From the NCBI GenBank assembly GCA_001804285.1, contig MHFR01000063.1:1-38900 (forward strand): a stretch of 38,900 bases of DNA, in the 5' to 3' direction. Positions within the stretch are counted from its first letter, which is position 1. Each line of letters opens with the position of its first letter. Below, piece by piece: positions 6,933 to 16,249 of this stretch. The translations under genes were made by a program, and so were the position numbers. Below the pieces are notes generated by a model that did no database searches, had not been told where the DNA came from, and saw only the letters and a program-made list of their open reading frames with translations. This DNA is from Candidatus Danuiimicrobium aquiferis. Its GTDB lineage: Bacteria; Omnitrophota; Omnitrophia; Omnitrophales; Danuiimicrobiaceae.

Positions 6933-8006
6933 ATGAGTCATCATCAAAAGCCAGCTCGTTTACGCCGAACCCCCGAAGTGAGAGCGCTTCTCAGGGAAAC
7001 CCGCTTGCATCCGGATGATTTTGTCATGCCGATTTTTTTCAAGCTTGGAAGAGGAACGGAAATTGTTGAATCTATGCCGGGTATTCTTAAAATGGGTGAG
7101 GATGCGATGCTCCGGAAAGTTGAAGAATTGGATGCGTTGGGGGTGAAAGCGATTCTTCTTTTCGGCGAGGCGAAGAAAAAGGATGCAATGGGCTCGGCCA
7201 GTTATGATGAGACAAGTTCTTTTCACCAAGGCATCCGGAAAATAAAGGGAATGAGTGACATTGTCGTGATTGCGGATGTCTGCCTTTGCGCTTATACCGA
7301 TCATGGCCATTGTGGGATTTTAAAAAGCGAGACGGCAGTAGGCAGAAAGCAGAAAGCGGCAGGCAAGGAACGGAAGCGCTCTTCCGGTTTGAGTTCCCAA
7401 ACGTCCGTTTCTATTGATCATGAAAAGGCAGCGGAGACGCTCGCAAAGATTGCGGTTTCATATGCGACTGTGGGTGTGGATGTTGTTGCGCCGTCAGCTA
7501 TGATTGACGGCCAAGTCAAAGCAATCCGGCAAGGGTTGGATAAAAGTGGTTTTGGCGAAACAGCCATTATGAGTTATTCCGCAAAATACGCGTCGAGCTT
7601 TTACGGGCCGTTCCGGGATATTACGGGGGCGCATCCGTCGTTCGGCGACCGGAAAACATATCAAATGGATCCGGCCAATAAACGGGAAGCGGTTCGGGAA
7701 ACATTGCTGGATATCGAAGAGGGTGCGGACATGGTGATGGTGAAACCGGCGCTTTGTTTTTTGGATGTGATCAGCGCAATTCGCGAGAAAGTCAATGTGC
7801 CGGTTGCCGCCTATAATGTGAGCGGCGAATATTCAATGGTGAAAACGGCTGCGCAAAAAGGATGGCTGGACGAAAGATCAGCCGCGATTGAAATTCTGAC
7901 TTCCATTAAAAGGGCCGGAGCGGACATTATTATTTCCTATTGGGCCGATCAAGCGGTGAAGTGGTTAAAGAACGAAGTAAGAAAGAAGCTCAATTCGGGA
8001 CATTAA
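6933..8006 (+). CDS. hemB: Porphobilinogen synthase (delta-aminolevulinate dehydratase)
   Basis: Condenses two 5-aminolevulinate molecules to porphobilinogen. It is 357 residues long. The start MSHHQKPARLRRTPEVRALLRET matches the family, in parts. The catalytic zinc site DVCLCAYTDHGHCGIL keeps three cysteines, so this is the Zn type. Schiff-base lysines lie in MSYSAKYASSFYGPFR and VMVKPAL. SGEYSMVK and IISYWAD are typical of the C-terminus. Oddly, about 24 extra residues rich in Lys, Arg and Ser (around residues 131-160) are inserted right after the zinc loop, encoded by a purine-rich GCAGAAAGC-type stretch. The gene converges on the minus-strand radical SAM gene, overlapping it by 4 bases. 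Confidence 0.95.
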   Translation: MSHHQKPARLRRTPEVRALLRETRLHPDDFVMPIFFKLGRGTEIVESMPGILKMGEDAMLRKVEELDALGVKAILLFGEAKKKDAMGSASYDETSSFHQGIRKIKGMSDIVVIADVCLCAYTDHGHCGILKSETAVGRKQKAAGKERKRSSGLSSQTSVSIDHEKAAETLAKIAVSYATVGVDVVAPSAMIDGQVKAIRQGLDKSGFGETAIMSYSAKYASSFYGPFRDITGAHPSFGDRKTYQMDPANKREAVRETLLDIEEGADMVMVKPALCFLDVISAIREKVNVPVAAYNVSGEYSMVKTAAQKGWLDERSAAIEILTSIKRAGADIIISYWADQAVKWLKNEVRKKLNSGH

Positions 8007-9148
8007 TCTTCCCATATTCCGGGAATTTCTTTTCCGCAAAAAATGCAACGTCCTTTTCTGATGTGATTTTCCAAGACGGCATAACCGTATCTGCGTATTA
8101 AAACTTGTCCGCAATTGGGACAATAGGTGTTTTCCGCCGAATGGCCCGTTACGTTTCCAATATAGACATATCTCAATCCGGATTTCAGGGCGATTTCTCG
8201 TGCTTTTTCCAGTGTCTCTACCGGTGTGGGAGGTAAATTTCCCAATCGATATTGGGGCGTGAACCTAGAGAAAAAAAGCGGCGTATCCGGCCCTAAATTT
8301 TCATGTATCCATTTGCACATTTCGGTGATCTCATCCATGTCATCATTCAAGCCCGGGACAACCAGGTTGACGATTTCCGTGAAAACTCCAAGGTGTTTCA
8401 ATTCTTTTAATGTTTCCAAAACAAATTTCAAATCTCCTCCTACCACCTTGCGATAAAACTGTTCGTTAAAGCCTTTGAGGTCGATTTTGATGACGTCAAA
8501 ATAAGGAGCGAGCTTTTTTAGGGGCTCGGGATTGATGTAGCCTGCGCTCACCATTACATTTCGTAGCCCTTTTTGTTTGGCAAGTTTCGCCGTATCCAAA
8601 ACGTATTCATAAAAAACCACCGGCTCTGAATAGGTGTAAGCGATGGCGTGACTATTGCTTTTAATTGCGGCATCGACGACTTCAGCGGGAGTTAACATTT
8701 GACCGGACGTTTTTGCCTGCTCGGGATAACTTTGAGATATTTCCCAATTTTGGCAGAAACTGCATTTCAGATTGCATCCTACGGTCGCAATCGAAAAAAT
8801 ACGGCTTCCCGGGAGCATGTGGTAAACAGGTTTCTTTTCAATCGGATCGATATGAACGCTGACCGGCTGTGCGTAAACGAGCGTTCTCAGTTTGCCCGCC
8901 ACATTCATTCTGACTTTGCATATTCCGCGGGAACCCTCCGGAAGGAAACAACGGAACGGACACAATTCACATTGCACACCCAAGCAGGCCAGCTTCTCCC
9001 ATTCCGCCCGTTTAATGATGGTATCGTTGACGGGAACGATGCTGCTAATGGTTTGGGGCGGTGGATATAGGGCGGCTAAAGAAACGAAACTGAAACAGAA
9101 AACAATGTTTAACAATAAAACCAAATACGTTTGTATGTTCTTAATCAT
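8003..9148 (-). CDS. amrS: AmmeMemoRadiSam-type radical SAM protein with N-terminal membrane signal
   Basis: A 381-residue radical SAM protein of the AmrS group (linked to Memo and AMMECR1 homologues). The [4Fe-4S] motif is CNLKCSFCQNW (CxxxCxxC) near residue 126, preceded by the family stretch CELCPFRCFLPEGSRGICKVR, quoted in part as CELCPFRCF, and VDPIEKKPVYHMLPGSRIFS. Two C-terminal CxxC pairs (YCPNC, CIFCG) look like a zinc ribbon. Unlike most relatives, it begins with a hydrophobic segment (IQTYLVLLLNIVFCFSFVSL), a signal peptide or membrane anchor. It is the last gene of a minus-strand operon, 3 bases after the previous gene. No Memo or AMMECR1 gene is present in the window. The substrate is unknown. 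Confidence 0.85.
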   Translation of the reverse strand: MIKNIQTYLVLLLNIVFCFSFVSLAALYPPPQTISSIVPVNDTIIKRAEWEKLACLGVQCELCPFRCFLPEGSRGICKVRMNVAGKLRTLVYAQPVSVHIDPIEKKPVYHMLPGSRIFSIATVGCNLKCSFCQNWEISQSYPEQAKTSGQMLTPAEVVDAAIKSNSHAIAYTYSEPVVFYEYVLDTAKLAKQKGLRNVMVSAGYINPEPLKKLAPYFDVIKIDLKGFNEQFYRKVVGGDLKFVLETLKELKHLGVFTEIVNLVVPGLNDDMDEITEMCKWIHENLGPDTPLFFSRFTPQYRLGNLPPTPVETLEKAREIALKSGLRYVYIGNVTGHSAENTYCPNCGQVLIRRYGYAVLENHIRKGRCIFCGKEIPGIWED

Positions 9149-9151
9149 TGT

Positions 9152-11332
9152 TTATCCTTTGTTCCGTGGAGAAAATAAAAAGATGACCAATCCAATCAAT
9201 CCAACAAAGGCTGAAAAATTTAACGTTCCGAGTATGCCCAAAAATGGAATGATAAAATTTGATGTCAGGACTGCGCCTAACGCAGCTCCCCAGAGATCAG
9301 CCGCGTAGAGGTTGCCTGCTTTCTCCATAACGTCATTTTCATCCGTCAGAAAACCGGCAATCACAAACGCGGCTCCCACAACCATTCCGATGAGTGTGAA
9401 AAGCGACAAGAAAATCAAGATGTTCTGAAGGGCCGATAAATTTGCGAGGTGCGGCAAAAAATAGCCGGCACTGACGGATAGACCGATCATCGTTAACGAT
9501 AACAGGGCCAGAAGGGCGATGAGTTTTCGCGGGGAACTATCCTGAAATCGAACACTTAAAGCGGACCCTAAAAACAGCCCGCACATAAAGGAAGCAAAAA
9601 GAATGCCCATTTGCCAATAGACATCTCCGGAAATAATTTGGAAACTTAATAACAGGATCAACTCTAATAAAATGCTCATAAAGCCGAGGATGAAAAGCAG
9701 AAGGCATTCTTTTCTCTGGATGAGAAAAAGGAATGATTTTTTTTTCTTAAAAAGCACAAAAGCAATCAGAAGCAGGGACGCGCCCAACGCCAGATACCCG
9801 AGTGGCGAAGCAAACTTATTGAACCAGAAATTGGCAAAGTAAAAACATGTGGTTGGGTCAAAGTCTCTGTTGATTTTCGCGTCCCGCATTTCGGCCAAAA
9901 GTTCCTTAAGCTCGAGCCGCCGTTTCGGTTCAAGTTTGTATTCGAGATACGAAGGAATAACATAGCGGTTCAGAATTTTTCTGTCAGCGAGCCGTTTTGT
10001 CATTGATTCTTTTTGCATACCGATCACAGACGGGCTCGCCAGAAGCAGCAGACTATCGCCGGGGATAACCTCTATGGCTTTAAAGACAGATTGCAATGTG
10101 CGGTAAACGGACGCATTAAACAACTTGGTTTGTTCGGAAAGATAATTTTCGGAGGAAGTGATACTTAAGGCAAATATGCCGTCCGGTTCGAGAACCGAGC
10201 GCGCCCGGTTAAAAAATTCGCGGGTATAAAATCTGTTAAGTTTAAGATTAGGAACTTCCGGAATATTGATGATTATATCGTCGTATTTATTTTGCGTTTT
10301 TCTGATAAAAAACCTCGCATCGCTGTAATGAATATAAACCCGAGGATCTTCCAAGGCGGAGAGATCTTCCGGATTTAAGCGGGGTTTTATTAAATCAATA
10401 AATGAACGGTCCAATACGACATAATCAACGGATTTCGGATTGTGCTTGAGAGCCTCTTTGAGTGTCCCCAGAGAGGAATCGCCTAAAATTAATATATGCC
10501 GTGGCGCTGCAGTCGCAAGCAGCGGCCAATGGACAGCCGGCTCGTAGCTTTCGGGATTAGGAAAATTGGCTGAAAGCATTCCGTCCGCGAAAACATTTTT
10601 GATGCTGCCCATCCCGAGCAAAGAGTAGGTGATATTTCTCGTTTCTTTCTGTTCGATAAATTGATATTTTTTCCACTGAAAGCGATTGATTGCCGGTTCG
10701 GCTTTGAAGTAAAAAAACAAGATAGCGAGGACAACCGGGAAGATCAGGGCGCTTTTGATGGAAAAAATTTTTTCTGATAGATTCCAAGCAACAAAAACAC
10801 ATGTCAATGACAGGACTAAAGCCATGACAAACGTCGGTATCGTTCCGATCAATAGGTAGGTAAACAGCGTCCCTCCGATCGCCGCTCCCAACGCTTCGTA
10901 TAGATAGACTTGTCCTATTGATGTTTCTTTTTTTGTCCGATTGAATGTGACGGCGCAGGCTAAGCTAAACTGACTCCCGACGATAAAACAAAGGCAGCTC
11001 ATAACGGCAAACGTATAAACGATCGTTCCTACCGGGCCTATAAATTCTCCGAATGGAAATAGGTTTTTACTTATTCTGATGATTAGAATCGTGTTTGGAA
11101 ATAAAAACGAAATTACCAGGAAGCCGTAAGAAAAATATTTTTTTGGACGAAGTTCTTTTTTAAACAATCTTTTGACGAATAAACTTCCCGAACCGATCCA
11201 AAACAGCCAGGAAGATAAAAAAGTGCCAAGGAAGAGTTCATTGCCGTAGAAGAGAACGGACAATTCTCTAAAAATGATCAACTGGGAAAGGATTCCGAAG
11301 AAACCGTAATAGGTAAATATGAAATTGTCCAT
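9152..11332 (-). CDS. Membrane-embedded spermidine-synthase-like protein
   Basis: A 726-residue inner-membrane protein. N-terminal and C-terminal blocks of membrane helices (about residues 5-215 and 510-720) flank a Rossmann-like methyltransferase/aminopropyltransferase domain (about 230-470). The nucleotide loop reads ILILGDSSLGTLKEALKH instead of the usual GGGDGG, the acidic ribose-binding position lies in VVLDRSF, and the catalytic DxxDP stretch is replaced by IIINIPEVPN. True spermidine synthesis is therefore unlikely. Fused membrane/SpeE-like proteins occur in several lineages without assigned function. It sits between a thiol-membrane protein and an AmrS-like radical SAM enzyme, 18 and 3 bases away, so they are probably made together. 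Confidence 0.7.
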   Translation of the reverse strand: MDNFIFTYYGFFGILSQLIIFRELSVLFYGNELFLGTFLSSWLFWIGSGSLFVKRLFKKELRPKKYFSYGFLVISFLFPNTILIIRISKNLFPFGEFIGPVGTIVYTFAVMSCLCFIVGSQFSLACAVTFNRTKKETSIGQVYLYEALGAAIGGTLFTYLLIGTIPTFVMALVLSLTCVFVAWNLSEKIFSIKSALIFPVVLAILFFYFKAEPAINRFQWKKYQFIEQKETRNITYSLLGMGSIKNVFADGMLSANFPNPESYEPAVHWPLLATAAPRHILILGDSSLGTLKEALKHNPKSVDYVVLDRSFIDLIKPRLNPEDLSALEDPRVYIHYSDARFFIRKTQNKYDDIIINIPEVPNLKLNRFYTREFFNRARSVLEPDGIFALSITSSENYLSEQTKLFNASVYRTLQSVFKAIEVIPGDSLLLLASPSVIGMQKESMTKRLADRKILNRYVIPSYLEYKLEPKRRLELKELLAEMRDAKINRDFDPTTCFYFANFWFNKFASPLGYLALGASLLLIAFVLFKKKKSFLFLIQRKECLLLFILGFMSILLELILLLSFQIISGDVYWQMGILFASFMCGLFLGSALSVRFQDSSPRKLIALLALLSLTMIGLSVSAGYFLPHLANLSALQNILIFLSLFTLIGMVVGAAFVIAGFLTDENDVMEKAGNLYAADLWGAALGAVLTSNFIIPFLGILGTLNFSAFVGLIGLVIFLFSPRNKG

Positions 11333-11350
11333 TGTTCACCGAAAATAAAT

Positions 11351-11968
11351 TTAACGCATCAATCCCGATATCCCGACGAATAAAAACCAGATACTGGAAA
11401 GTAATGCTACCATTGAACCTATTTGTTTTACTCTTTCCATCCGATTTAAATAAGAAACAAATACCAGAGGAATCATGTAAATAGACGTTCCGAAGAAAAA
11501 ACCGAGGAATAAAATAACACCGCCCAACAGACTATGCAAAGTCCAGAGACGGGTCGTTCCTACCAGAAAGGGGAGGCAAGGATTCAGGCCTGAAAACAGG
11601 CCGAGGAAAAATGGCATACGCATCACGCTAAAGCGTTGCAGAAATGATCCGCAAAATGCTGAAGCGGCAAAGCGATGGCTAAGAGAATAAATTAACATTA
11701 GTAAAGAAGCGATGAGCAAACTAAAATGCGACAATTTGCCGGTGAAAATATCCTGATAAGTTGACCCTGCCATGCCCATCATCAGTGAGAAACCGATATA
11801 GGCAAACAATCTTCCGAGGAGAAATAAAACTATTTTTCTTAAATTTTCCGGTATTTTTTGCTTGCCTTCGATGACAAGATAAGGCATGAAAAAAACAAGG
11901 CAAGTGCCGACGCAATAAGCGCCGGTCGACAGTCCGAGCATGAGGCCTTCAATCATGATCCGGATCAT
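11351..11968 (-). CDS. DsbD/CcdA- or SafE-like membrane protein
   Basis: A 205-residue protein with about six membrane segments. Two cysteine sites lie in membrane helices: AYCVGTCLVFFMPYL near the N-terminus (CX3C) and GLFSGLNPCLPFLVG near residue 130. The second resembles the GxxSPCVLP-type motif of CcdA/DsbD thiol-disulfide transporters and of sulfite-exporter/UreH-like proteins. Passing reducing equivalents to periplasmic cytochrome c assembly is a reasonable guess given the neighbours, but export of a metal or sulfur compound is possible. It overlaps the NapH-like gene upstream by 4 bases, indicating coupled translation. Confidence 0.65.
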   Translation of the reverse strand: MIRIMIEGLMLGLSTGAYCVGTCLVFFMPYLVIEGKQKIPENLRKIVLFLLGRLFAYIGFSLMMGMAGSTYQDIFTGKLSHFSLLIASLLMLIYSLSHRFAASAFCGSFLQRFSVMRMPFFLGLFSGLNPCLPFLVGTTRLWTLHSLLGGVILFLGFFFGTSIYMIPLVFVSYLNRMERVKQIGSMVALLSSIWFLFVGISGLMR

Positions 11969-13071
11969 TTCACACCCAGTAGTTGCAAGATGACCCGGGG
12001 GACAAAAGAGCCCGATAGAACCCCGGTGATTAGCAGCGACAGAAAAATAAAAATATCTTGAACCTCAATCTGCCAACCATTTCGTTTGGCAAAAGAGATG
12101 GCAGTGAGTTGATTCTGAACCGACATATGGATCGCATTAGCAGGGCAAATATCTATACACTTCCCGCACCGGTTACAATAGGAAGAAATTTGATAGGCAT
12201 GTTCCGGTTGTTTTTCCACGGCAAAAACCGGGCAGACCTGATAACATTTTCCGCAACGCGAACAGGTTTCTTTATCGATCGATATCCGATAAGGGCTTGC
12301 TTTGCCTGCCATACTGACAAGCGCGCCAAACGGACAAATCAGGGAACAAAACGTTCTTTTCTTGCTCAGCATGGGAAGAACAATGACGAATAAAATTAAA
12401 ACCAACCAGAATAAGACTGATTGAATCAGCCTGGCGACCGGTTCGGTATCCCAAAAGGTGGTTGTCAATTTAAAGGGGCAGAACCAGCTGCAGAAAATCG
12501 GTGATCCCTGTAGAAAAGAGATAATCAGCAGGAATATTAAAAGGGCAATAGGGAAATCGCGCCATGCTTTCGTGATGTTTAATTTAATCAACGGCTTTCT
12601 GCTCAGTTTTGAACAAGCCTCGTCTATGCCGCCATAGAAACAAACCCACGAACAAATTCCTTGGCCGATCGTTAATATGATTAACAGCCAGAGGAATCCC
12701 AACGTTAACGTGCCCCATACTTTCCAATCACCCGACGCGATCGCTAAAAATTGACTGTGGATAAAATTAAACAATGTCGGCGCTTGGGCGATGTGGCAAT
12801 AAGGCGGAATGGTTTGCGGCAGGAGTAAAAGGCCCGAACATTTGAATTCCAGGAAAAAGAAAAACGCGATGAAGATGAAAAGAATTGTGCGATATTTCGA
12901 AATGAGGCCGGTGCGGTATATGCACAGGCCGACACAGGATATAATCAAAGACCATAAAAGTTTCGCATAAAAAAACGGCCAATCCTGCCCGGACGAAATC
13001 AAAGAAAAAATCAACAGAATGGCAAATAAAACCGTAGAAAAAATCAGGCTAACGTCCAGAGATTTTTTCAA
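11965..13071 (-). CDS. NapH/CcoG-like membrane protein with two [4Fe-4S] clusters
   Basis: A 368-residue inner-membrane electron carrier. About seven membrane segments carry three cysteine motifs of the NapH/NosR/RdxA type: CSWVCFYGG, CSWFCPF and CSLICPFG. A ferredoxin-like domain follows (about residues 275-330) with CSRCGKCYQVCP and CNRCGKCIDICP, which would hold two [4Fe-4S] clusters. A final membrane helix follows at about 345-365. Such proteins take electrons from quinol, or support assembly or activation of periplasmic redox enzymes. It lies directly downstream of the 19-heme cytochrome, 59 bases away, and is the probable partner of that protein. Confidence 0.85.
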   Translation of the reverse strand: MKKSLDVSLIFSTVLFAILLIFSLISSGQDWPFFYAKLLWSLIISCVGLCIYRTGLISKYRTILFIFIAFFFFLEFKCSGLLLLPQTIPPYCHIAQAPTLFNFIHSQFLAIASGDWKVWGTLTLGFLWLLIILTIGQGICSWVCFYGGIDEACSKLSRKPLIKLNITKAWRDFPIALLIFLLIISFLQGSPIFCSWFCPFKLTTTFWDTEPVARLIQSVLFWLVLILFVIVLPMLSKKRTFCSLICPFGALVSMAGKASPYRISIDKETCSRCGKCYQVCPVFAVEKQPEHAYQISSYCNRCGKCIDICPANAIHMSVQNQLTAISFAKRNGWQIEVQDIFIFLSLLITGVLSGSFVPRVILQLLGVK

Positions 13072-13130
13072 GGTTTTATCCTCCCGGAGTTTTTGGAACG
13101 GCTCTGTTGCGATTTTTCGCGACTTGCAGT

Positions 13131-15923
13131 TTATTTATATACGAAAATCATGGAGTAAATAATGCCTGCGATGACAGCCATTCCGATTAAAAGGGCTATC
13201 CAAGCGAAAATCTTGATTGTCTTAACGGCTTTCGGGTGAAGCGGCGGCGCGAGATGTTTTTCAAGCTCACCGCTTGCGACCAGAGCTTCGTATTCGGCCG
13301 GTTTGTCGAATTTCAATTCGTCTAAAGACATACGACCCGTAAAAATCACCGTGTCCATAGGAAACTTTTCCGGTCTGAAATGGGTATTGAAAAAATGTAT
13401 TGTGAAAATAAAACCCGCCGCCAATAAGGCTTCGTCGCTGTGAACAATCGTTGCCACATTGATAAGCCACCCGGGCAGAACGCGGGTAAACAGTTCCGGA
13501 AACCAGAGCATTAATCCCGAGGAACCGATGATTGCAATTCCCCAAAATACCGCGAAATAGTCAAACTTTTCCCAGTAGGTCCATCGTCCGTACCGCGGGC
13601 GTTCGCCTTTTCCGAAATACCATTTAAAGGTTGCGATAATTTCTTTGGCATCTTTCCAAGTAAAAAGAAGGGTATTCGGTCCAAAAAGCATTTTTTTCCA
13701 ACTCCCGAATTCGGTCCGTTTGCGTCGCAAAAGATCCCATAGATGAACTCCAAAGAGCCCGACTAATAAAATGGCGGCACAGCGATGCAGAAAACCGGAG
13801 ACTTCAAATCCTCCGGTCAGGCGAGAAAGGAAAACAGCCCACCCCGTATAGGAAAACTTTAATGTCATACCAGTGATCGCGAGTGTTAGGAAGCTTACGA
13901 TCATTATTCCGTGTAAAATTCGATACAGCAAAGGAAATCTGACATATTGCTTTTCGTTCGGATCACATGGCTTTACCGGGTGATCGCGGCGTATTTGCAA
14001 AGAACGCCGCAGCCATAAAAGCGTATGAACTCCGCTGGCCGCAAACGTGCCGACCAGAAGGCCGGTCATGAGCCAGAATGTCAGAAAAATCAAAGGATAT
14101 TTTTGCGGATCATGATGTGTGGCATGAGTCAAATAACCCGCAAACTTTCGCGTCGCGGCCGGATGACATTTTTTACATGTCGTGATAATGTTTTCCCGGC
14201 TCAGATTTGAGCGCAGGTCCGTGATGGGCAGAATTTCGTGAGAGCCGTGACAATCATGGCATTTCGCCGTCTTGGCATAACCCAGATTGGTGACTTTGCC
14301 GTGAAATGTGTCGAAATAAGTTTCGGCAATCTTAAGATGACACTTCCCGCAAATATTCATAATTTCAAAGCGGAAGGCAGTCATGTCCGTCCGCTTAATG
14401 GTATGTGCCGAATGACAGTCGTTACATACCGGTAACTTATCGGTCGTTTTCGCTTTACCGGGAGCATGAATGCTGTTTATATATTTTTCGTAAACTCCTT
14501 TATGGCACTTTGAACAGGTTACGGCGATATTGTTTTGATTAACACTGGATGCGGGATCGGATGATGGCAGTTCTTTATGGGTGGTGTGACAATTGGTGCA
14601 CATGGCAGTGACCACCAGGCCGCTTTTCAATAAACCTTTTCCGTGAATGCTTTCCACATAATGTTCGGGAATGCCGTGTTCCGTGCCTTTATAACGAACC
14701 GCGGCCTTTTCTTTTTCTCGATGGCAGCTTCCGCATAACGTCGGCACATTCGTTGGAAAAGTCCGGGATTCGGTGTTGCTTTTGCCCAATACGGCATGCG
14801 TTCCATGACAGTCGGTGCACGTCGGGGCGTTGGGATCTTTTTCTCGATGAAGTTTTCCGTGAGCGCTTTGCTGATACTGGTCGACTTGATCGCTGTGACA
14901 AATAGCGCAATTCACTTTGTTTTTGATTGTACTGCAGGCACGTTCCTCGGCCGGCGAAATTTCATTGTGACATTGAGCGCAGGAAGTTTTTGCATGCATG
15001 GATTTTTCGACATCATCGTTGTTGACATAAAGGGAACGCCCGTCTGCAGAGGCTTTAACATCGCTTTTTCCGTGACACATTAAACAATCTTTATCCGCTA
15101 CGCCCTGGTCATAAAAAACCTTCCGTGCCTTGTGGGGTTGGTGACATTCCACGCAGACCGGAATGCTGTGCGGGCTTTTTTCCCACAGTTCGCCTTTTAT
15201 CACTTTCCGGTGGACGCTTTCAATCTGAGCATGGCATTTCAAACAGGTTTCGACGATATGTCCCTGCGAAATGGTTGATTGCGGATCTGTATGCGGAAGA
15301 ATGTCATGTGCATTGTGGCATGAAACACAAGTTGCACTCACGCTCAGTCCTTTCTTGAAAAGTCCTTCTCCGTGAATACTCTCGGAATAATTTTCCAGGA
15401 TATGATCCTGATGAATTTCGCGTTGAAGTTGAACAGGACCACCCTCGCTATGGCAAGAACCGCAGACGAACGGAATGCGAAGCGGGGAAAGTTTTGAATT
15501 TTTGTCTTTGATGGGAAGAATGTCGTGATAACCATGACAATTTTTGCATCGTGGAGCTAAATTGTCGCCTCGGGCCAGAGCTTTGCCGTGCAGACTATCC
15601 GAAAATTGTTTTTGTTCGCTCGCATGGCAGATCCCGCACTCTACGGACTTCAAGGGCGCTTCATGAGGGAACTCACTGGCTGTAAGATCTTTGTGGCAAT
15701 TGACACACTTTAAACGCTTATGCACCGATTGATCAAATGTTTTTGCATCCACATAGAGAGAAACAGTTGATCCATTCCGTTCTGTTGTAAGTGCATTGTC
15801 TTCGTGGCAGGCAAAGCAATCCGGGTTTTCGACCGCATACGCTATAGAGGTGCATCGCAAAGCATAAACGGCAGAAAATAATAATGCCGTGAATCCGAGA
15901 CGAAAAATTCTATTTTTAGTCAT
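13131..15923 (-). CDS. 19-heme cytochrome c fused to a cytochrome b-type membrane domain
   Basis: A 930-residue protein. After a signal peptide (cleavage near residue 30), residues 36-587 hold 19 CxxCH motifs: CFACH, CVNCH, CGICH, CKNCH, CGSCH, CVSCH, CLKCH, CVECH, CLMCH, CAQCH, CAICH, CTDCH, CGSCH, CTNCH, CSKCH, CNDCH, CGKCH, CHDCH and CKKCH. A module recurs: CxxCHxxHxIL, a Ser/Pro spacer, CxxCH, then YxxSIHGxGL. Residues 611-927 form about six membrane helices with histidines in LYRILHG, GFLHRCAAILLVGLFGVHLW and TIHFFNTHF, like the b-heme subunits of formate dehydrogenase and Ni/Fe hydrogenase. The protein likely exchanges electrons between quinones and a periplasmic heme wire. The 626-residue protein at 26515 is a shorter relative. 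Confidence 0.9.
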   Translation of the reverse strand: MTKNRIFRLGFTALLFSAVYALRCTSIAYAVENPDCFACHEDNALTTERNGSTVSLYVDAKTFDQSVHKRLKCVNCHKDLTASEFPHEAPLKSVECGICHASEQKQFSDSLHGKALARGDNLAPRCKNCHGYHDILPIKDKNSKLSPLRIPFVCGSCHSEGGPVQLQREIHQDHILENYSESIHGEGLFKKGLSVSATCVSCHNAHDILPHTDPQSTISQGHIVETCLKCHAQIESVHRKVIKGELWEKSPHSIPVCVECHQPHKARKVFYDQGVADKDCLMCHGKSDVKASADGRSLYVNNDDVEKSMHAKTSCAQCHNEISPAEERACSTIKNKVNCAICHSDQVDQYQQSAHGKLHREKDPNAPTCTDCHGTHAVLGKSNTESRTFPTNVPTLCGSCHREKEKAAVRYKGTEHGIPEHYVESIHGKGLLKSGLVVTAMCTNCHTTHKELPSSDPASSVNQNNIAVTCSKCHKGVYEKYINSIHAPGKAKTTDKLPVCNDCHSAHTIKRTDMTAFRFEIMNICGKCHLKIAETYFDTFHGKVTNLGYAKTAKCHDCHGSHEILPITDLRSNLSRENIITTCKKCHPAATRKFAGYLTHATHHDPQKYPLIFLTFWLMTGLLVGTFAASGVHTLLWLRRSLQIRRDHPVKPCDPNEKQYVRFPLLYRILHGIMIVSFLTLAITGMTLKFSYTGWAVFLSRLTGGFEVSGFLHRCAAILLVGLFGVHLWDLLRRKRTEFGSWKKMLFGPNTLLFTWKDAKEIIATFKWYFGKGERPRYGRWTYWEKFDYFAVFWGIAIIGSSGLMLWFPELFTRVLPGWLINVATIVHSDEALLAAGFIFTIHFFNTHFRPEKFPMDTVIFTGRMSLDELKFDKPAEYEALVASGELEKHLAPPLHPKAVKTIKIFAWIALLIGMAVIAGIIYSMIFVYK

Positions 15924-16249
15924 TCTATCTCAATCTGTTTCTTCGGATTGATGATTGAAATTATTTTACAGGACGCGTTGATCGCTGGTCTTCGTGCTTT
16001 AACCGGTGTTGTTTTGAATTTTACAGATGTTTCCTATCGCTTAAATAAACGGCATCAAATTTTTATGCTTTAATTAGGATACTTGAGAAGTTTAAGAACT
16101 TATCCGGTTATTGTCAAGCTTGTGCTTCCGAATATTTTATAAAATTTTAACGGCATGTGTATCATTGTGCAACGGCAGCAACTTGTGGACACATTGTCCG
16201 CGAAATTAAATAGAAAAGCAGCGCATGATTCCTGGTCCGCAAATTCGGG
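15924..16249. other. Gap between hemA and the 19-heme cytochrome gene
   Basis: No gene is visible on either strand. The stretch is AT-rich. Both flanking genes point left, so it probably carries the promoter of the 19-heme cytochrome operon, but I found no -35/-10 pair good enough to call. No strong terminator hairpin with a T-run follows hemA. Confidence 0.4.

Noticed and set aside
9152-11332. Calling the SpeE-like protein a spermidine synthase
   Set aside because: The nucleotide loop and catalytic acidic motif are replaced, and the domain is embedded between membrane blocks.
16051-16070. Third possible -24/-12 site on the minus strand before the 19-heme gene
   Set aside because: AAGCATAAAAATTTGATG resembles the other two but has one base too many between the elements and lacks the GG.
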